The position numbers and the translations under genes were made by a program. Positions 6,652-10,025 of a DNA stretch of 10,025 nt are shown here, in pieces (the stretch's first letter is position 1; the number at the start of each line of letters is the position of its first letter). The stretch is from UBA7328 sp002471345 (lineage in GTDB: Bacteria; Bacteroidota; Bacteroidia; Chitinophagales; Saprospiraceae), in contig CAXGOB010000123.1 of assembly GCA_964011275.1 (NCBI GenBank), forward strand, positions 1 through 10,025, written 5' to 3'. The notes under the pieces were generated by a model. It was not told the origin of the DNA, ran no database searches, and was given only the letters and a program-made list of their open reading frames with translations.

Positions 6652-8219
6652 TGATTGTAGATTGTTTTCCGTGGTTCGCACCATATGGTGAGGAAGTATT
6701 ACGCTTAAGAGTAAATCTTTTAAAGGATTACGTTGACAAATTTATTATTGTAGAATCAAACAAGACTCACAGTGGCAAGCCCGTTGAGAGAAAATTTCTG
6801 GAAATTGCCAAACGTAATGATCTTCCAATGGATAAAATTATATACGTCGAGCATGATATCCCAGAACCCGATGAATTTGAAATACTTAATATTGATTATC
6901 AAAACGCTGGGTTGAATAGAAAAAGAAAACATTCGGTAAATGCTAGAGTCCGTGAACGACTACAAAAAGATGCTGTTATGGAAGGTATGAAAGATTTACC
7001 AGACGATGCCGTGTTTATCTATGGTGATGCTGACGAGGTTATAAATCCAATCAATATTCCTTGGGTAGCTAATATTACCAGAAACAACCCTAATGTAATC
7101 ATTAAGATACCATTGGTATATTTACAAGGCCGAGCAGATCTTCGTATCCACCATGCAGAAGGAAAACCAGTTGTTTGGTGGCGAGCAATGTTCTTTGCTA
7201 CAAAAAAGCAAATTATGGAAAATAAAATCAGTAATATTCGCTGTGGTAATATAAAACTACCAGTACAGTGGCCTACTCACAATAATGCTGTTATTCAGGA
7301 CATGGGGTGGCATTTTGCCTGGATGGGTAATAACGAACAACGAAATACAAAAGCCACTTCATTTGCACATGCGTTTGATAAATTCGCCTGGCAGATACAA
7401 CAAGGCGCTGGCGACTATTCTAAATATGACCAGTTTATGAAAAGTACGCCCCCAGTTGCTGGTGAGGTAGCCCCAGATGGTCACCCAGATCACATATTAC
7501 GAGAGTATGCACTGGAAAAACTACCACCTATGGTCCTAGAGGATTCATTCATTAGAGAGTTTCTCTTGCCAGAGACTGATCTTGATAAACCAGAAGAGTT
7601 TATGTTCAATAGGTGTACTTGTGATTGGTGTGAATCACTTAAATGGCCATTACTGTTTGATCTGGATGGTGAAAAGACTTGGTTTGAAATACCTAGAAGC
7701 TGTTCGGTCACCATTAAGGAAACATATCCCAACCGAAAAAGAATTGAAAAGGATGCTCAGTTGGTGAAGGGCAAATGGCTAAAATACAGTGCAGTTAAGA
7801 GTAAACCTATTGTAATATTTACTGATCCTATTGATAGATTTATTTCCTGTATTAATGTGTATCTTGTGCCTGGCCAGAGATATTACAATTATGGGCAAAA
7901 TATTTTTCAAGCACTTGGTAAGAATCTTGATGAGTGTACGAAGGAAGAAAAAATTGATCTGTTTTTTAAGAACCTGCAAAAGATTGGTAGTCTCCACCAG
8001 GTCCATCATTTTCATCCACAATGTATGTTTGTGGACACTCAATCGTTTGATGAGTTCGAGGTCGTTCCTCGGAAGAGTGTAAATAAGTTCTTTGGAATAT
8101 CAACTGTATATAATAGAACAAAGAAAGAGATAACAAAGAATGATCTGAGCCCACAACAGCTTAATTTTATTACAAAAATTTATCAGTCAGATTATGACTT
8201 TTTTGAAAAATATGGTTGA
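6651..8219 (+). CDS. GT17-like glycosyltransferase fused to a sulfotransferase-like domain
   Basis: A 522-residue protein that appears to have two catalytic domains. Residues 1 to about 305 resemble glycosyltransferase family 17 (beta-1,4-N-acetylglucosaminyltransferase, GnT-III-like): RLRVNLLKDYVDKFIIVESN (18-37), the DxD-like GDADE (125-129), and MGWHFAWMG (218-226). Residues from about 340 resemble the Sulfotransfer_2 carbohydrate sulfotransferases: WFEIPRSCSVTIKE (344-357) in place of the 5'-phosphosulfate loop IPKTAGTS, VIFTDPIDRFISC (388-400) in place of the 3'-phosphate motif VRDPxxRxxS, and HHFHPQ (452-457) for the family HxxPQ. The PAPS-loop Lys is Arg and the RDP Arg is Thr, so sulfotransferase activity is uncertain. 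A CTCDWC cysteine cluster (322-327) sits in the linker. The ATG shares one base with the upstream stop; the TGA lies inside the next promoter. Confidence 0.8.
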   Translation: MIVDCFPWFAPYGEEVLRLRVNLLKDYVDKFIIVESNKTHSGKPVERKFLEIAKRNDLPMDKIIYVEHDIPEPDEFEILNIDYQNAGLNRKRKHSVNARVRERLQKDAVMEGMKDLPDDAVFIYGDADEVINPINIPWVANITRNNPNVIIKIPLVYLQGRADLRIHHAEGKPVVWWRAMFFATKKQIMENKISNIRCGNIKLPVQWPTHNNAVIQDMGWHFAWMGNNEQRNTKATSFAHAFDKFAWQIQQGAGDYSKYDQFMKSTPPVAGEVAPDGHPDHILREYALEKLPPMVLEDSFIREFLLPETDLDKPEEFMFNRCTCDWCESLKWPLLFDLDGEKTWFEIPRSCSVTIKETYPNRKRIEKDAQLVKGKWLKYSAVKSKPIVIFTDPIDRFISCINVYLVPGQRYYNYGQNIFQALGKNLDECTKEEKIDLFFKNLQKIGSLHQVHHFHPQCMFVDTQSFDEFEVVPRKSVNKFFGISTVYNRTKKEITKNDLSPQQLNFITKIYQSDYDFFEKYG

Positions 8220-8244
8220 CATTTGGTCCAAAATGTATTATATT
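8216..8244 (+). promoter_or_regulatory. Sigma70-type promoter for the downstream small-gene cluster
   Basis: TTGACA (8216-8221), 17 bases, TATATT (8239-8244): the same hexamers and spacing as the nrdB promoter. The -35 box overlaps the TGA of the glycosyltransferase gene. Expected transcription start near 8251, giving a leader of about 27 bases with AAAGAGAG (8262-8269) before ATG 8278. Confidence 0.8.
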
Positions 8245-8277
8245 AATAGTATGTATTTGATAAAGAGAGTATGAAAT

Positions 8278-8595
8278 ATGAAATATGCGGTAGCAACTGT
8301 AACATCAACATTCCGAATGCGATATGTTCTTTCTGAAGAAGAGCTTCAATCTTTAAATACGGATGTGAAATTGGATGATCAAAAAATGGTTGAATGGTTG
8401 GAAGATACCGTCACCTGCGAAGAGGTCAATGAGTTTTCACAGAAGTTTATTGGCGAACAAATTGTCAGTACTGAGGTGATGGACCAGGATGAAGTGTTGA
8501 AACTTTTTGATTCTGATAATGATTATCTTGCTGACTGGTCCAAGGAACAAAAACTTGACTATCTCCAAAAAAGGTTAATTCAAAAAGATTCTTAA
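8278..8595 (+). CDS. Hypothetical acidic phage protein
   Basis: A 105-residue soluble protein, family not recognised. It is acidic, with many D and E from about residue 19 onward (SEEELQ, EWLEDTVTCEEVNEF, MDQDEVLKLFDSDND). It has a short beta-like N-terminus (MKYAVATVTSTFRMRYVLS), a single Cys47, and a helical acidic-to-mixed C-terminus. No membrane segment or signal peptide. ATG 8278 is chosen over the out-of-frame ATG at 8271 because AAAGAGAG stands 8 bases before it. First gene after a strong promoter, so probably made early and in quantity. Small acidic early proteins of phages often bind host proteins, but nothing here demonstrates this. Confidence 0.75.
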   Translation: MKYAVATVTSTFRMRYVLSEEELQSLNTDVKLDDQKMVEWLEDTVTCEEVNEFSQKFIGEQIVSTEVMDQDEVLKLFDSDNDYLADWSKEQKLDYLQKRLIQKDS

Positions 8596-8596
8596 C

Positions 8597-8875
8597 ATGA
8601 TTGTAATATATGGGCGTACACAATGTGAGTTCTGCAATGCTGCACAGCAGATGTGCAAAAAGTGGAACCTTGAATATGAATACAGAAACATTGAATATGT
8701 AATGTATTTAAATGAACTTTTTGAAACCTATGGAAAGGACATTGGAAGCGAAAGCGCAAATGGTTTGCTTGACTGTCCTTATATTATTTGGAATAATAGA
8801 TACATCGGGCACTATAATGATCTTCTTAGAGAAATAGAAAATACTATTGGTGGATACGGTGAAGGGGCTTTTTAG
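8597..8875 (+). CDS. Divergent glutaredoxin-like protein
   Basis: A 92-residue thioredoxin-fold protein. The N-terminus MIVIYGRTQCEFC has beta strand 1 and a CxxC active site (Cys10, Cys13) with the unusual dipeptide EF instead of PY. Near the expected cis-proline the sequence is DCPYIIWNNRYIGHYNDL (59-76): Pro61 fits, but the usual Thr/Val before it is Cys60, and GG of the glutathione site is GH. An insertion of roughly ten residues (about 44-57) precedes it. It is the second glutaredoxin-like gene of the window and is not beside the reductase genes, so its partner is unknown. It starts one base after the upstream stop with no clear Shine-Dalgarno site, suggesting coupled translation. Confidence 0.8.
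   Translation: MIVIYGRTQCEFCNAAQQMCKKWNLEYEYRNIEYVMYLNELFETYGKDIGSESANGLLDCPYIIWNNRYIGHYNDLLREIENTIGGYGEGAF
8863..8867 (+). promoter_or_regulatory. Ribosome binding site supporting a TTG start
   Basis: AGGGG lies 10 bases before TTG 8878. An in-frame stop (TGA 8860-8862) rules out any earlier start, and no ATG or GTG lies between, which makes TTG the best start for the coiled-coil gene. Confidence 0.6.
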
Positions 8876-8877
8876 TT

Positions 8878-9123
8878 TTGGCTATAAGAAAACCTAATGA
8901 CTTAACAGTCGAAAAATTACAATACGAATTAAAAGCAATAAAATCTGAACGTGATCAATATCGTAGAGATAATGATTCTCTTCGGAATGAATCCATGATG
9001 CTTATGGAAACACTGGATGATCTCACCTCAAATGTGGATTACTGGTCCGAAAAGAGCATCAAATCAGGGGTTGTTTTTAGATTAAAAAATGTTTTAACTC
9101 AACTTAGACAAATGGGAGAATAG
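8878..9123 (+). CDS. Small coiled-coil protein, TTG start
   Basis: An 81-residue hydrophilic protein of unknown function. Residues about 8-50 are rich in E, K, L, R and D with leucines or methionines at roughly heptad spacing (LTVEKLQYELKAIK, then RDNDSLRNESMMLMETLDDL), consistent with a coiled coil. The C-terminal segment (about 61-81) is more basic. No Cys, no membrane segment. The start must be TTG 8878: an in-frame stop at 8860 precedes it and AGGGG is suitably placed, whereas the next ATG is in the middle of the helix. Two bases separate it from the upstream stop and three from the next ATG, so it is part of one operon. Confidence 0.65.
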   Translation: MAIRKPNDLTVEKLQYELKAIKSERDQYRRDNDSLRNESMMLMETLDDLTSNVDYWSEKSIKSGVVFRLKNVLTQLRQMGE

Positions 9124-9126
9124 TGA

Positions 9127-9264
9127 ATGGCTAAAGTTGTAAATCTAGGTGGTTCATCTTTGCATCGAACCAAAAAGGTAACATCAATTGGTAAATCAGT
9201 TCGATCACGACCAAAGAATAAATCGGCAAAGCGAGGGTGGAAAAAATACCGAGGGCAGGGCTAA
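9127..9264 (+). CDS. Small very basic phage protein (45 residues)
   Basis: A 45-residue protein beginning MAKVVNLGGSSLHRTKKV and ending GWKKYRGQG. It carries about 14 Lys or Arg residues, no Asp or Glu, and no Cys, so it is likely to bind nucleic acid or another polyanion. The tail, with SIGKSVRSRPKNKSAKRGWKK broken across about 20-40, recalls short proteins ending in WKKYRGQG that I believe recur in marine T4-like phages; this is from memory and not checked. GGGAG lies 9 bases before the ATG. Three-base gaps on both sides place it in the same operon. Function unknown. Confidence 0.7.
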   Translation: MAKVVNLGGSSLHRTKKVTSIGKSVRSRPKNKSAKRGWKKYRGQG

Positions 9265-9267
9265 AAC

Positions 9268-10005
9268 ATGGCACGTAAGTTTATTTTTGATGTTGATGGG
9301 ACTCTCACTCCAAGTAGAGGGATTATGGATCCAGAGTTTAAAGAATTCTTTTTGGATTTTATGAAACGTGAGAAATGTTTTCTTGTAACTGGTAGTGATT
9401 ATCCTAAGACGGTAGAACAGGTTGGACCCGAGGTCACTGAAAATGTTGTCTGTGTTTATAACTGTAGTGGTAATGATATATTCTTTAAAGGCAAACGAGT
9501 AAATTGCCACGACTTTAACCTACATACTGATGTGAGAAAGTTCCTGGAAGGGTACCTTCAGTCAAGTCCTTTTGAACTTCGTACCGGCAATCATATTGAA
9601 GAACGGCGCGGTCTTGTAAACTTTAGCATAGTTGGACGAAATGCAACTCAAGAACAACGCAAGGCATATGTCAAACATGATCAGCAATTCCGTGAAAGAG
9701 AAACCATTGCATATTTGATAAACACCCAATGGCCTGAGATTGCTGCATCAGTGGGAGGTGAGACTGGTATTGATATCCATGCCCGTGGTGCCGACAAGTC
9801 TCAGATTCTGGAAGACTTCGACAAGGATGCCGAAATCCATTTCTTTGGTGATGCAATGGATCCAGGTGGAAATGACTATCCTTTATACGCCGCTTTGCAA
9901 CAGGTTAACACTAATCATAGGACTAGATGTTATCATATAAAAGATTGGCAAGAAACATATAATAATTTGAAAAAAATGGTTGACATTCCTTTAGGAGTGT
10001 GGTAA
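9268..10005 (+). CDS. Phosphomannomutase, eukaryotic-type HAD family (PMM)
   Basis: A 245-residue HAD-superfamily enzyme close to eukaryotic PMM (human PMM2, 246 residues), which interconverts mannose-6-phosphate and mannose-1-phosphate for GDP-mannose supply. FDVDGTLTPSRG (7-18) gives nucleophile Asp8 and acid/base Asp10. The cap has the substrate-phosphate arginines Arg113 (ERRGLVNFS), Arg124 (IVGR) and Arg131 (EQR), equivalent to PMM2 Arg123, Arg134 and Arg141. GGETGIDIHARGADK (163-177) and FFGDAMDPGGND (192-203) match the PMM motifs IGGxxSFDVFPxGWDK and FFGDKTxPGGND. This differs from the bacterial ManB/AlgC type. AGGG lies 7 bases before the ATG. It probably supplies mannose-1-phosphate for the upstream sugar genes, although phosphatase activity on another sugar phosphate cannot be excluded. 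Confidence 0.88.
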   Translation: MARKFIFDVDGTLTPSRGIMDPEFKEFFLDFMKREKCFLVTGSDYPKTVEQVGPEVTENVVCVYNCSGNDIFFKGKRVNCHDFNLHTDVRKFLEGYLQSSPFELRTGNHIEERRGLVNFSIVGRNATQEQRKAYVKHDQQFRERETIAYLINTQWPEIAASVGGETGIDIHARGADKSQILEDFDKDAEIHFFGDAMDPGGNDYPLYAALQQVNTNHRTRCYHIKDWQETYNNLKKMVDIPLGVW

Positions 10006-10008
10006 TAT
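9980..10008 (+). promoter_or_regulatory. Sigma70-type promoter reading out of the window
   Basis: TTGACA (9980-9985), 17 bases, TAATAT (10003-10008). It lies across the last codons and stop of the phosphomannomutase gene. It shares TTGACATT and the 17-base spacing with the other two promoters. The gene it serves lies beyond the window; ATG 10007 leads only to a five-residue frame. Confidence 0.7.
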
Positions 10009-10025
10009 GGTATATATCAAATGAA

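Noticed and set aside
6733..6738. TTGACA inside the GT17 domain
   Set aside because: The hexamer at the proper spacing (TCAAAC region) is not -10-like.
7582..8082. Overlapping + strand frames of 61 and 83 codons, plus - strand frames, within the glycosyltransferase-sulfotransferase gene
   Set aside because: The main frame carries recognisable domain motifs throughout; the alternative frames show none and lack ribosome binding sites.
10007..10024. ATG with five codons before a stop at the window end
   Set aside because: Too short to be a gene and inside the -10 box of a promoter; the next real gene is probably beyond the window.
1..10025. tRNA genes, CRISPR arrays, insertion sequences and integrase attachment sites
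   Set aside because: No cloverleaf-like segment, regularly spaced repeats, transposase or integrase motifs were seen on either strand by eye; a tRNA or covariance-model scan would settle this.

Overview
The window is about 10 kb of compact, AT-rich sequence coded entirely on the + strand. Stops and starts overlap by 1-8 bases or are a few bases apart. The gene content is typical of a large tailed phage of the T4-like myovirus type from water: class Ia ribonucleotide reductase nrdA-nrdB followed by a glutaredoxin, a leaderless staphylococcal-nuclease-like enzyme, sugar-nucleotide and glycan-modifying enzymes, and several tiny basic or coiled-coil proteins. No structural, packaging or replication gene falls inside the window, so the phage assignment is an inference. 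A 5-aminolevulinate synthase of the alphaproteobacterial (Shemin, C4) type suggests that the host, or the donor of that gene, is an alphaproteobacterium.

Layout. (1) Positions 1-2665: dNTP supply. This is the C-terminal half or more of NrdA, then a near-consensus sigma70 promoter, NrdB, and a glutaredoxin coupled to nrdB by an ATGA overlap. (2) Positions 2730-3209: an SNase-fold nuclease behind a possible late promoter. (3) Positions 3226-4995: a metabolic and membrane segment made of 5-aminolevulinate synthase, a possible 36-residue single-pass membrane peptide overlapping it, and a DUF454/YbaN-family membrane protein. (4) Positions 4991-5062: a non-coding leader with a late-promoter-like octamer and a nested inverted repeat. 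(5) Positions 5063-8219: three tightly coupled glycan genes, namely an RmlB-like nucleotide-sugar dehydratase, a small methyltransferase/hydroxylase-fold protein, and a two-domain protein joining a GT17-like glycosyltransferase to a sulfotransferase-like domain. (6) Positions 8216-10005: a second near-consensus promoter followed by five small to medium genes: an unknown acidic protein, a divergent glutaredoxin, a coiled-coil protein starting at TTG, a 45-residue very basic protein, and a eukaryotic-type phosphomannomutase. A third promoter lies over the end of the last gene and points out of the window.

How the genes fit together. The first block reduces ribonucleotides for phage DNA synthesis, and the nuclease could recycle host DNA into the same pool. 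The ALA synthase could relieve the first committed step of host tetrapyrrole synthesis during infection. The sugar genes plus phosphomannomutase look like a kit for making and decorating a surface or virion glycan, possibly with sulfate. The points most worth following up are the phage ALA synthase with its unexplained membrane neighbours, the GT17-sulfotransferase fusion, and three promoters of matching architecture.
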